From positions 868,001-932,000 of the forward strand of contig CAXXIB010000004.1 in the NCBI GenBank assembly GCA_963675925.2: 64,000 nt of DNA, in the 5' to 3' direction. This document shows positions 24,958 to 32,099 of the stretch, in pieces. A model generated the notes under the pieces. It searched no databases, had not been told where the DNA came from, and worked only from the letters and a program-made list of their open reading frames with translations. The position numbers were made by a program, and so were the translations under genes. The stretch is from CAXXOK01 sp963675925 (GTDB taxonomy: Bacteria; Bacillota; Clostridia; Christensenellales; Aristaeellaceae). The first letter of the stretch is position 1. Every line of letters begins with the position of its first letter.

Positions 24958-26681
24958 CAGAGCTGATTAAAACCCTAAAACAGCTGGAAGACATTCAAAA
25001 AGAGTATCTGGCCAAGCAGGCGGCCTATGACTATACCGTCTATGTTTGCGGTGGTGCGGGCTGCGTAGCCGCCAAGTGCGACAAGGTGAAAAATACCCTG
25101 CTGGCCGAGACGGAAAAAGCCGGCATCGCCTCGAAAGTCAACGTCATCCAGACTGGGTGTATGGGCACTTGCGCCATCGGCCCTGTGCTATTGGTCACTC
25201 CCGGCAACATCTTTTATACGGATTTAAACGCCGCCAAGGTCAAGGCTATCGTAGCCGAGCATTTGGTCAACGGCAATGTAGTGGAAGAATTCACCTACTA
25301 CGATGCAGCGCTATCCAAGCATGTTCCCTGCATGGACGACATCAACTTTTTCAAAAAACAGGTCAAAATCGCCCTGCGCAACTGCGGCGCGATGGCGTAT
25401 GACTCGATTGATGCCTATATCGCCCGCGATGGGTACCAGGCGGCCTATACCGCGATGACCGAGCTGTCGCCCCAGAAGGTAGTCGACGAGGTCAAAGCCT
25501 CCGGCCTGCGCGGTCGCGGCGGTGCGGGCTTCCCCACCGGCATTAAGTGGCAGGCGGCGCACGACCAGAAGGCCGAGCAGAAATATATCGTCTGTAATGC
25601 CGACGAGGGCGACCCCGGCGCGTTCATGGATCGCTCCATTTTAGACGGCGATCCCCATTCCGTGGTCGAAGGCATGCTGCTGGGCGGCTACGCAACCGGC
25701 GCGACCATCGGGTATATCTACATCCGCGCGGAATATCCTGTAGCCATTGAGCGCATTGGCGAAGCCATCGACCAGGCGCGCAAATACGGCATCCTCGGCA
25801 AGGATATTTTCGGCTCCGGCTTTGACTTTGATCTGGAACTGCGCATGGGCGCTGGCGTGTATGTCTGCGGCGAAGAAACCGCGCTGATGGCATCCATCGA
25901 AGGGCACCGCGGCGAGCCCAGGCAAAAGCCGCCGCTGCCGTTCCAGTCCGGGCTGTTTGGCTGCCCGACCAATATCAACAACGTGGAAACGCTCGCCAAC
26001 ATCCCCGCCATCATCAAAAAGGGCGGTAAATGGTACGCCCAGTACGGCATTGAAGATTCCAAGGGCACCAAGGTGTTTGCCCTGGCCGGTGATGTGGTGA
26101 TGACCGGTATCGTGGAAGTGCCCATCGGCATGACCATGCGCGAGATTATCTTTGATATCTGCGGCGGCATTCCGGGCGGCAAAAAGTTCAAGGCCGTGCA
26201 AAGCGGCGGTCCCTCCGGCGGCGTGGTCACGGAAATCGATTTGGACACGCCCACCGATTATAAATCCCTGCAGCAGCTGGGCGCGATTATGGGCTCCGGC
26301 ATCCTGATTGTAATGAACGAGGACACCTGCATGGTCGACTCCGCCCGCTACTTTATGGAGTTCACCCGTGAGGAAAGCTGCGGTAAGTGCAACGCCTGCC
26401 GCCTGGGTACCAAGCGCATGCTGGAAATCCTGGAGCGCATCGTGGATGGCGAAGGCGAAGAAGGCGATGTGGAACTGCTGGAAGAGCTGTGCGAAGTCAT
26501 CGCCAATACCTCGCTATGCGGCCTGGGACAAACCGCGCCCAATGCCGTACTATCCACCATACGTTACTTCCGCCACGAGTATGATGAGCACATTCGCGAT
26601 GGGCTGTGCCGCGCTGGCATCTGCTTCACCGAGCACGACAAGAGGGCATATCCGCAGCGTCTGCGCGGGCGTGTGCTGTAA
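24954..26681 (+). CDS. NADH-binding hydrogenase subunit, NuoF/HndC/HydB type
   Basis: Flavin subunit of 575 residues. An N-terminal thioredoxin-like [2Fe-2S] domain (CGGAGC, then CMGTCAIGP) is followed by the FMN/NADH domain (GLRGRGGAGFPTGIKW; GAGVYVCGEETAL; GCPTNINNVETLANIP), an SLBB segment and the [4Fe-4S] site ESCGKCNACRLGT with a later Cys in TSLCGLGQ. HydB/HndC proteins normally continue with a C-terminal two-[4Fe-4S] ferredoxin domain. Here the chain keeps the CRAGIC element that usually precedes it and then stops after about 20 residues without further clusters. The next gene starts 13 bases later, so no hidden frame-shifted domain fits. Confidence 0.93.
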   Translation: MTELIKTLKQLEDIQKEYLAKQAAYDYTVYVCGGAGCVAAKCDKVKNTLLAETEKAGIASKVNVIQTGCMGTCAIGPVLLVTPGNIFYTDLNAAKVKAIVAEHLVNGNVVEEFTYYDAALSKHVPCMDDINFFKKQVKIALRNCGAMAYDSIDAYIARDGYQAAYTAMTELSPQKVVDEVKASGLRGRGGAGFPTGIKWQAAHDQKAEQKYIVCNADEGDPGAFMDRSILDGDPHSVVEGMLLGGYATGATIGYIYIRAEYPVAIERIGEAIDQARKYGILGKDIFGSGFDFDLELRMGAGVYVCGEETALMASIEGHRGEPRQKPPLPFQSGLFGCPTNINNVETLANIPAIIKKGGKWYAQYGIEDSKGTKVFALAGDVVMTGIVEVPIGMTMREIIFDICGGIPGGKKFKAVQSGGPSGGVVTEIDLDTPTDYKSLQQLGAIMGSGILIVMNEDTCMVDSARYFMEFTREESCGKCNACRLGTKRMLEILERIVDGEGEEGDVELLEELCEVIANTSLCGLGQTAPNAVLSTIRYFRHEYDEHIRDGLCRAGICFTEHDKRAYPQRLRGRVL

Positions 26682-26693
26682 AGGAGTAAGAAT

Positions 26694-28508
26694 ATGGCTG
26701 AAATTACGATTAACGGTCTGAAAACTACCGTTGCCGACGATCTGACCATTCTGGAGGCGGCCAAAACCGTCGGCATTCATATCCCAACGCTGTGCAACAT
26801 GGCGGATGTGAGCTCCTTTGGCTCCTGCCGCATTTGTGTAGTCGAGGTCGAAGGTGCGCGCACCTTGCAGGTTAGCTGCCTGACCAAGGTGCGCGACGGC
26901 ATGGTGATTAAAACCAACTCCGGCAAGGTGCGCAAGGCCCGCCGGGTGCTGTACGAGCTGCTATTGTCCGATCACGATCAGGAGTGCCTGACCTGCTCAC
27001 GCTCCGGCAGCTGCGAGTTGCAGGCCGTGGGCGAAACCCTGGGCGTGAAGGAAACCCGCTTTACCGGCGAGCATCTGTCGCCCCCGGAAGATATTTCCGT
27101 GTCCATCACCCGCGATATGGGCAAGTGCATACTCTGCCGCCGCTGCGTAGCCGCCTGTAACGAAATACAGAACACCGGCGTGCTCAACGCGCAGGGCAGG
27201 GGCTTTGATACCGTCATCGGCCCGGCGATGTTCTCGCCCCTTGGCGAGGCCAGCTGCGTATTCTGCGGCCAGTGCACCGTGGTGTGCCCCACTGGCGCCC
27301 TGCGCGAAACCGACGCCACTAAAAAAGTGTGGGATATGCTCGATTCCGACAAGCGCACCGTGGTGCAGGTGGCCCCGGCCATCCGCGTAGCCATCGGCGA
27401 GGAATTCGGCATGGAACCCGGCTCGCAGGTGACCGGCAAGCTGGCGGCCGCCTTGAAAGCCCTGGGCTTTGACGATGTATTCGACACCAACTTCACCGCC
27501 GATTTGACCATCCTCGAAGAGGGAACGGAGTTCCTGGGTCGCGTGAAAGCCGCCCTGACTGGTGGCACTGCAACGCTGCCGATGATTACATCCTGTTCGC
27601 CGGGGTGGATTAAGTTCATCGAGCACCGCTATCCCGATCGGCTTGATAACCTGTCCACCTGTAAATCGCCCCACACCATGATGGGCGCGCTGGTCAAGAG
27701 CTTCTATGCCGATAAGATTGGCAAAAAGCCGGAAGACATGCAGGTTGTCTCGGTCATGCCCTGTACCGCCAAAAAGTTTGAAATCAACCGCCACGAGATG
27801 ATGAACGACGGTGTACCTAACGTAGATGCCGTACTCACCACCCGCGAGCTTGGCCGCATGATCCGCGAAGCGGGCATCGACTTCTGCGCCCTGCCCGATC
27901 AGGAATTTGAAAATCCGCTGGGCATGTCCACCGGCGCAGCCGATATTTTCGGTGTAACCGGCGGCGTGATGGAAGCGGCCCTGCGTACCGTGTTTGAAGT
28001 GGTAACCGGCAAGGAACTGCCCTTTGATAAGCTGCACGTTGCCCCCATCGTGGGCTTTGAACAGGTCAAGGAAGCCGCCATTACCATCGAGGATCCGCTG
28101 CCCGATTACGCGTTCCTCAAAGACGTGACCGTGCGCGTAGCCGTAACCAGCGGCACCGCAGGCGCGACCATGCTGATGGATCAGATTGAAAAGGGCGAAA
28201 GCCCGTATCACTTCATCGAGGTCATGGGCTGCCCGGGCGGCTGCATCATGGGCGGCGGCCAGCCACGCTCGGCCGATCCCGATGTGCGGGAAAAACGCCT
28301 CAAGGGCTTGTACTCCGAGGACGAGAGCAAGGTCATGCGCAAATCGCACGAAAACCCCTTCATCACCAAGCTCTACGAGGAATTCCTCGGTGAGCCCAAC
28401 GGCCACAAATCCCACGAATACCTCCACACGCACTACACCAAGCGCGGGATGGAAAACAGATTGGTGGCAGATAAGGACATGGTTAAAAAGGAAGTCTCCC
28501 CAGCCTGA
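26694..28508 (+). CDS. [FeFe]-hydrogenase catalytic subunit (HndD/HydA type)
   Basis: Catalytic subunit of 604 residues. N-terminal [2Fe-2S] domain (CNMADVSSFGSCRIC), a [4Fe-4S] domain with H-x3-C-type ligands (DHDQECLTCSRSGSCELQ), two [4Fe-4S] ferredoxin motifs (CILCRRCVAAC; CVFCGQCTVVCP), then the H-cluster domain with L1 TSCSPGW, L2 MPCTAKKFE and L3 EVMGCPGGCIMGGGQP, and a C-terminal small-subunit-like tail. In L1 the residue corresponding to the proton-transfer Cys of TSCCP is Ser. Together with the two upstream genes it forms a trimeric NAD-linked, possibly electron-bifurcating hydrogenase. Maturases HydEFG are not in the window. Confidence 0.95.
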   Translation: MAEITINGLKTTVADDLTILEAAKTVGIHIPTLCNMADVSSFGSCRICVVEVEGARTLQVSCLTKVRDGMVIKTNSGKVRKARRVLYELLLSDHDQECLTCSRSGSCELQAVGETLGVKETRFTGEHLSPPEDISVSITRDMGKCILCRRCVAACNEIQNTGVLNAQGRGFDTVIGPAMFSPLGEASCVFCGQCTVVCPTGALRETDATKKVWDMLDSDKRTVVQVAPAIRVAIGEEFGMEPGSQVTGKLAAALKALGFDDVFDTNFTADLTILEEGTEFLGRVKAALTGGTATLPMITSCSPGWIKFIEHRYPDRLDNLSTCKSPHTMMGALVKSFYADKIGKKPEDMQVVSVMPCTAKKFEINRHEMMNDGVPNVDAVLTTRELGRMIREAGIDFCALPDQEFENPLGMSTGAADIFGVTGGVMEAALRTVFEVVTGKELPFDKLHVAPIVGFEQVKEAAITIEDPLPDYAFLKDVTVRVAVTSGTAGATMLMDQIEKGESPYHFIEVMGCPGGCIMGGGQPRSADPDVREKRLKGLYSEDESKVMRKSHENPFITKLYEEFLGEPNGHKSHEYLHTHYTKRGMENRLVADKDMVKKEVSPA

Positions 28509-28534
28509 CCATAAGGCCTGACCTACTTTGTCAG

Positions 28535-28605
28535 CTACAAGCGGCAAAAGGCATCACTTACGATTGTGTAAGCTTCGCCCTTTGCCGCTTTTGCTTTCGC
28601 GTATG
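28535..28605. repeat. Tandem hairpin repeat, copy 1
   Basis: A 71-base unit identical to copy 3. GCGGCAAA pairs with TTTGCCGC (outer stem) and CTTAC with GTAAG around GATTGT (inner stem). Starts 27 bases after the hydrogenase stop. Confidence 0.85.
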
Positions 28606-28660
28606 ACAAGCCTTCTGGTCAGGCTGGAAACTAGCCTCCTATATTGGGTTATGCAGAGAT

Positions 28661-28731
28661 GCGTTAGCGGCAAACAGGGTCACTTACGCTTGTGTAAGCT
28701 CACCTGTTTGCCTTTCTTGCTTCCTTGCATC
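28661..28731. repeat. Tandem hairpin repeat, copy 2 (diverged)
   Basis: Same architecture, 126 bases from copy 1. The outer stem is GGCAAACAGG with CCTGTTTGCC and the inner stem is again CTTAC/GTAAG. Differences from copies 1 and 3 fall on both arms and keep pairing (CAGG with CCTG), which suggests selection on structure. A shared tail (TTCTGCTCAGGCTG-like) follows each copy. Confidence 0.8.
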
Positions 28732-28788
28732 TTAGGCATTCTGCTCAGGCTGTGAGAAAGCTTTGATGTATATTTTTTAAGTGATTAA

Positions 28789-28859
28789 CTACAAGCGGCA
28801 AAAGGCATCACTTACGATTGTGTAAGCTTCGCCCTTTGCCGCTTTTGCTTTCGCGTATG
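28789..28859. repeat. Tandem hairpin repeat, copy 3
   Basis: Identical over 71 bases to copy 1 and 128 bases from copy 2, at the border where the GC-rich hydrogenase region passes into the AT-rich deaminase island. Confidence 0.85.
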
Positions 28860-28935
28860 TTATACCTTCTACTCAGTGGAAAATGTGTTCAGATGGATAT
28901 AATATCTGGCGGAGTTAGATATTTGGCACTAATGA

Positions 28936-29097
28936 CTATCCTTTCACAAAAACTATCTTCTTGTCCGGGGGTTTTACTATTCTTACTAATTTTGGAGCAA
29001 CTGGTTGACTATGTCTGCATGATGAACAAACATACTTCTGGAAGTAATCATCATAGTATGAAATTCTTCCGCAGCATTCGCAAATTACCATTTTCAT
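28936..29097 (-). CDS. Zinc-ribbon microprotein coupled to the anti-phage deaminase
   Basis: A 53-residue protein. It has two knuckles, C6-E-C-C9 (also C8) and C24-SS-C27, separated by an aromatic, acidic stretch (SYYDDYFQKYV), and then a basic, proline-containing tail, the look of a rubredoxin-like or zinc-ribbon fold. Its ATG overlaps the stop of the deaminase gene as ATGA (29094-29097), so it is translated by coupling. Base composition is AT-rich like the deaminase. I know of no described zinc-ribbon partner for AvcD-type deaminases. Possible roles are nucleic-acid or nucleotide sensing, or inhibition; none is shown. Confidence 0.75.
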   Translation of the reverse strand: MKMVICECCGRISYYDDYFQKYVCSSCRHSQPVAPKLVRIVKPPDKKIVFVKG

Positions 29098-30248
29098 GTC
29101 TTTAATCCCTCCATTTTGAAATATCCTCGGTAGGTTATACCTGAAAAGGCATCAATCTTAACGCCACCCATATTCAGGACATCTTTGGCCTCTTTCATAG
29201 GATATGGGCTTGCATAGACAATTTTCTTAATACCAACACTGACAATTTTGTTCGCGCAAAGGTTGCAAGGAAATGTTGTGGTGTATAAAGTAGCTTCATT
29301 GAAAGCTGCACTATTCCCATTCCGAATCATACTAAGAATTGCATTCTCTTCAGCATGTAGTGCTCTGCAATAATCCATAAGCTTAACGTTTTTTCTGTAC
29401 AAAGCACAAACTGCATCAGTACTTTCTGGTTCTTTTACAATTGTATTAACCCCATCTCTAAATTCTGATCTCAGTTTTGAACGATAACACCCACCAAAGG
29501 CCTGTTGACATGGTTCGTTTTCTGGAGGGACTTCGTTATATCCGGATGCCATTACTCCAGAATATTTATCGACAATCACTGCACCAACTTGTCTTTTAAG
29601 ACAAGATGATCTTAAAGATGCTGCCTGAGCCATAGCCATGGAAGTTTCCATTTGTGTAGGGAACAACTTGTCTCGATTTACAAGATTAAGGAATCTCTCA
29701 ATTTGCTCATCTAAAATATTATACTGCCCACTCCCTCTTTCAGCAGTTTTATTATTGTAGATAACATAGTCAGCACGCTCAAAACATTTCTCTACTTGTT
29801 GACCGAAGTCCTCTTGCCCATCTTTATCTCGTTTCTCATCCTTATTAAAAGCACCTTGATTATCATTATATATTTTTTTTATTCGGTTCCATCTTATCTC
29901 ATAATCTGCATTTATGCCAAGCAGATAAAATTCGGATATGTTTTGCTTAATGTAATGTATTTCTGCGGGATTTCGAATGCTATCAACAATGTAATCCTGA
30001 TCATCCTTTTTTATAATGTCATAAGCTAAAGCTGCTAAATAATCCGACCCATTTTCTCGACGTAATTCATCCCCGAAATCTTGCAACTGAATTCTTGTTG
30101 GATCAGTTGGTGAACCGGTTTTTGCTTTATAGTGGTCCCTTAATATATTAGACAAGCTAATGTATTTAAACGAACGTTTTTCAAGGAAATTTTTAGCTAT
30201 AAATGTACAGCCACTCCCGAAATTGCCTGTAATTCCTATTACTTTCAT
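29094..30248 (-). CDS. Anti-phage dCTP/dCMP deaminase (AvcD-type)
   Basis: Two-domain protein of 384 residues. An N-terminal P-loop kinase-like domain (GITGNFGSGCT, residues about 5-15; later DSIRNPAE) is joined to a C-terminal cytidine/deoxycytidylate deaminase domain with zinc motif HAEENA (His near 298) and PCNLC. This layout is that of AvcD and related anti-phage deaminases, which deplete dCTP/dCMP on infection. ATG at 30248 is preferred over 30260 because GGAG lies six bases upstream of it. The gene is AT-rich between GC-rich neighbours, suggesting transfer. The 200-base AT-rich region upstream could hold an AvcI-like RNA, but no such RNA is recognisable. Confidence 0.9.
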   Translation of the reverse strand: MKVIGITGNFGSGCTFIAKNFLEKRSFKYISLSNILRDHYKAKTGSPTDPTRIQLQDFGDELRRENGSDYLAALAYDIIKKDDQDYIVDSIRNPAEIHYIKQNISEFYLLGINADYEIRWNRIKKIYNDNQGAFNKDEKRDKDGQEDFGQQVEKCFERADYVIYNNKTAERGSGQYNILDEQIERFLNLVNRDKLFPTQMETSMAMAQAASLRSSCLKRQVGAVIVDKYSGVMASGYNEVPPENEPCQQAFGGCYRSKLRSEFRDGVNTIVKEPESTDAVCALYRKNVKLMDYCRALHAEENAILSMIRNGNSAAFNEATLYTTTFPCNLCANKIVSVGIKKIVYASPYPMKEAKDVLNMGGVKIDAFSGITYRGYFKMEGLKT

Positions 30249-30449
30249 TATTTTCTCCATATTTAATTACTTTTCTATATATTATTACTATATCATACAT
30301 ATTAGACTTTTTAAATAATTATTGCGTATTTCTAATAACTTAGGACTATCAGATTGATAAACTATATTGGGTACTGGGTTAATTCATTATGGTTATGAGG
30401 ATACTATTTCGGTATGGTAAGATATTTCGTGGGAGGGAGGGGAAACGCG

Positions 30450-31088
30450 ATGTTTGAAGGGGTTAAATGGTTGTTTTTTGATATGGGATCGACACTGGTT
30501 GATGAAAGCGATGCCTACAAGCTGTGGTTTCAGCGCGCGTCGGAGGCCGTAGGCGGGCAGATCAGCGCGGAGGCCCTGCGGCAAAAGTATCGGGAGGGCA
30601 TGGCGACCTACAGCGTGACCATTGCCGGGCACTTAAGGCCGCTTGGCTTTCAGGCTGACAGTGCCAGCTACTTGTACCCCTCGGAGCTGGATAAAGCCTA
30701 TCCGGCGGCAAAGCCGTTGCTGGAAACCCTGTCCAAGTCGTATCAGCTTGGGGTGATCGCCAACCAGTCCATCGGCTCGGCCGAGCGCTTGCAGCGCTAT
30801 GGCTTGCTTTCGTACTTTTCTTTCATTCTCGGCTCAGCCGAAGCGGGCGTGGCCAAGCCGGACCCGCGTATTTTTGAGATGGCGCTGGAAAAGGCGAACT
30901 GCAAGCCACAGGAAGCCATCATGATCGGCGATCGGCCGGATAACGACATTTTCCCTGCCAAGCAGCTCGGTCTGCGTACCATCCGTATCCGTCAAGGCAC
31001 ATCGTATGAGCAACTACCCAAAAGTGAAGCTTACGAGGCCGACGCGACGGTGCACAGCCTGCAAGAGATAGAGGGACTGCTCACATGA
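30450..31088 (+). CDS. HAD-superfamily hydrolase with altered motif I
   Basis: Cytosolic HAD-fold protein of 212 residues. Motif I reads FFDMGSTLVDE: the nucleophile Asp is kept, but the second Asp of DxD, the general acid in phosphatases, is Gly. Motif II Ser/Thr is plausible at IANQS, and motifs III/IV at AKPDPRIF and IGDRPDND. A cap of about 70 residues follows motif I. The Gly variant appears in several clostridial HADs and may mean a non-phosphatase reaction or low activity. ATG at 30450 follows GGGAGG. Its stop overlaps the next gene (ATGA), giving a two-gene operon with the EFR1 ferredoxin. Confidence 0.82.
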   Translation: MFEGVKWLFFDMGSTLVDESDAYKLWFQRASEAVGGQISAEALRQKYREGMATYSVTIAGHLRPLGFQADSASYLYPSELDKAYPAAKPLLETLSKSYQLGVIANQSIGSAERLQRYGLLSYFSFILGSAEAGVAKPDPRIFEMALEKANCKPQEAIMIGDRPDNDIFPAKQLGLRTIRIRQGTSYEQLPKSEAYEADATVHSLQEIEGLLT

Positions 31089-31846
31089 AAATACTGTTGT
31101 TTTACTTCAGCGGTGCGGGCTATACGCGCTGGGTGGTCAACCGGCTGAGCGGATTACTCATCGGCAAAGGGCACAGCGTGCACCTAGAAGCTGTGGAAAA
31201 CTGTGATATGGCAAGTGTTCTACAGCGCGAGGATATGATCGACGCCATCGGCTTTGCTCAGCCGATTTACGCCGCCGATATTCCGCGCATCATGCGCCGG
31301 GCGATCGGCACATTTCTGCAGGCGGCGGCTGGCTATCCTGCGCTGCCGACAGGCGTATTTTTTGTAAATACCTATGCCTATGTCAACGGCAGCGGCTATC
31401 TGGAAGCGAAAAAGCTGTTTGAGGGGTCTGCGTTTCAAATTCACAGCTATGCAAACGTGAAAATGCCAAACAGCGCATTGGGCAAGCGTCCGGATTCCCT
31501 GCCCAAAACAGCCGTCCCTGGAGACGCGCTGGCCGCTGCGGCCATGCAAAAACTATCGCGCCTGGTGGAAAGCATTGAAGGCGGCAGCCTTTTCAATGAT
31601 GGCCTCGGCCCGCAAACCGTAGGCGGCAAGCTGGTCCGCAAGCTGCTGCGCAAACAGATTCAAAATGCCTATCAACGCTTTCAGGTCGAGGCCACCCGCT
31701 GTACCCGCTGCATGCACTGCGTGGATACCTGCCCCGTGCAGGCAATCACCTATAAAGAGGGAAAAGGCTTCACCTTTTCCGCCACCTGCGAAGCCTGCAT
31801 GCGCTGCGTTCACGCCTGCCCTACGTGGGCGATATCCGTAAAGTAG
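31085..31846 (+). CDS. EFR1-type flavodoxin-ferredoxin fusion
   Basis: Protein of 253 residues joining an N-terminal flavodoxin-like domain (FYFSGAGYTRW near residues 5-15, expected FMN phosphate loop; AQPIYAADIP) to a C-terminal two-cluster ferredoxin (CTRCMHCVDTCP and CEACMRCVHACP). Such EFR1-family proteins carry electrons between FMN and [4Fe-4S] clusters in anaerobes; the partner is unknown. It overlaps the HAD gene by four bases. Confidence 0.88.
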   Translation: MKILLFYFSGAGYTRWVVNRLSGLLIGKGHSVHLEAVENCDMASVLQREDMIDAIGFAQPIYAADIPRIMRRAIGTFLQAAAGYPALPTGVFFVNTYAYVNGSGYLEAKKLFEGSAFQIHSYANVKMPNSALGKRPDSLPKTAVPGDALAAAAMQKLSRLVESIEGGSLFNDGLGPQTVGGKLVRKLLRKQIQNAYQRFQVEATRCTRCMHCVDTCPVQAITYKEGKGFTFSATCEACMRCVHACPTWAISVK

Positions 31847-32018
31847 TCGATCAGGAAAACGATACCGAAATTTCATGCGCGCGGGCGATACTCTTTCCGC
31901 TATCATGCGCCTGTGCAGGGTCTCAACGTAGCGCTGCTACGTCCTCGCCACATACAACCGCAACCTGACGAAAACTGCATTCATCAGCGTACACGTTCTT
32001 TCGCTATCATTTTCTGTT

Positions 32019-32056
32019 AATATTCTTAGTAGAGGAAGATTCCTCTTTAGAATATT
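32019..32056. repeat. Nested inverted repeat downstream of the DUF6119 gene
   Basis: Outer arms AATATTCT and AGAATATT, inner arms AGAGGA and TCCTCT with an AGAT loop. No T-run follows on either strand, so it is a weak terminator candidate or a stabilising 3' hairpin. The rest of 31847-32099 is non-coding; it also contains a GTAGCGCTGCTAC palindrome and a near-direct repeat TCTTTCCGCTATCAT / TCTTTCGCTATCAT (31890-32010). Confidence 0.5.
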
Positions 32057-32099
32057 GTAATAGTCCAACAACTGCTATTATTACAGTAGACAATGCATT

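Noticed and set aside
26997..28547. 516-codon minus-strand open frame opposite the hydrogenase gene
   Set aside because: The plus-strand hydrogenase carries all cluster motifs; the antisense frame has no recognisable domain and begins beyond the hydrogenase stop without a binding site.
28535..28859. CRISPR array
   Set aside because: Only three units of 71 bases with internal stems and long unequal linkers, no cas genes, and no spacer-like segments of constant length.
28528..29105. Two small plus-strand frames (Leu-rich) across the tandem repeats
   Set aside because: They arise from the repeated hairpins; copy 3 lies in a different frame from copies 1 and 2, and the differences preserve base pairing rather than protein.
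28535..30448. Retron ncRNA with effector
   Set aside because: No reverse transcriptase gene in the window and no msr/msd-type layout.
31847..32099. Gene between EFR1 and DUF6119
   Set aside because: Short frames on both strands lack binding sites and resemble no protein; only palindromes and a short near-direct repeat are visible.
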